NCBI GenBank assembly: GCA_041586615.1 | Contig: JBFGZS010000016.1 | Span: forward strand, 7,978 to 71,977 | From: Motiliproteus sp041586615 | GTDB taxonomy: Bacteria; Pseudomonadota; Gammaproteobacteria; Pseudomonadales; Balneatricaceae | Length of the DNA stretch: 64,000 bases | Direction: 5' to 3' | Part shown: in pieces, positions 63,991 through 64,000 of the stretch | Layout of the letters: every line of letters starts with the position of its first letter | Numbering within the stretch: position 1 is the stretch's first letter | Program-made: the position numbers and the translations under genes | The notes under the pieces: generated by a model | The model's database searches: none | What the model was told of the DNA's origin: nothing | The model's input: only the letters and a program-made list of their open reading frames with translations

Positions 63991-64000
63991 GTTTCAAGTC

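Larger units (their letters stand above)
63402..64000. other. Non-coding right end
   Basis: No gene is recognised in the final 600 bp. It holds the clpB leader, repeat copy 5 (63747-63864) and a structured tail at 63895-63990. It runs off the window, so a gene could begin beyond. Confidence 0.6.

Overview
The window looks like chromosomal DNA from a polarly flagellated gammaproteobacterium. The main evidence is the gene order fliE-F-G-H-I-J-K-L-M-N-O-P-Q-R-flhB-A-F-G-fliA-cheY-Z-A-B-motC-motD-parC-parP-cheW, followed by a c-type cytochrome maturation cluster. That is the Pseudomonas-like layout. ZipA, LigA, a YheU-type protein, a CrbS-like SSS sensor kinase and an ActP/DUF4212 pair fit the same class. 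I cannot name the genus from sequence alone; a Chromatiales/Ectothiorhodospiraceae-like or marine relative is a guess.

Layout: 1-448 is non-coding with a heptamer tandem repeat. 0.45-7.5 kb holds a sodium:solute symporter, a GcvA-type LysR regulator, a membrane diguanylate cyclase, a stand-alone MnmC oxidase domain, a CBS protein and a DUF4126 membrane protein. 7.7-11.5 kb holds yheU, ligA and zipA. 11.6-14.4 kb is a shortened ccm operon, ccmA-B-C-D-H, with ccmE, ccmF and ccmG absent. 14.6-16.5 kb has a second FliK-like protein and a FlhB-C-terminal homologue, both on the plus strand. 16.6-45 kb is one nearly continuous minus-strand chemotaxis and flagellar gene block. 45.2-54.1 kb is an acetate-type module: exonuclease, cNMP/CBS/DUF294 protein, ActP, DUF4212 and a divergent CrbS-like hybrid kinase. 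54.4-63.4 kb holds a cytochrome c lipoprotein, a peroxiredoxin-glutaredoxin fusion, a SPINDLY-type TPR glycosyltransferase, DUF445, a Nudix hydrolase, a DUF374 acyltransferase and clpB. 63.4-64 kb is non-coding and rich in inverted repeats.

The flagellar block encodes the basal body, the export gate, the switch, hook-length control, polar placement (FlhF/FlhG), sigma-28, the chemosensory core, a MotC/MotD stator and the ParC/ParP system that places chemosensory arrays at the pole. FleQ/FleSR, CheR, the rod-hook genes and flagellin are not in the window.

The most notable non-coding finding is a family of modular, hairpin-forming interspersed repeats, with five copies at about 7.6, 26.2, 31.9, 54.2 and 63.8 kb. 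The copy after flhB is bounded by a 15-bp near-perfect direct repeat and has TTAA...GGCA inverted ends, which suggests a MITE-like element. Short tandem repeats with 7- or 14-nt periods occur at four other places. No tRNA, rRNA, CRISPR array, transposase or prophage was seen.
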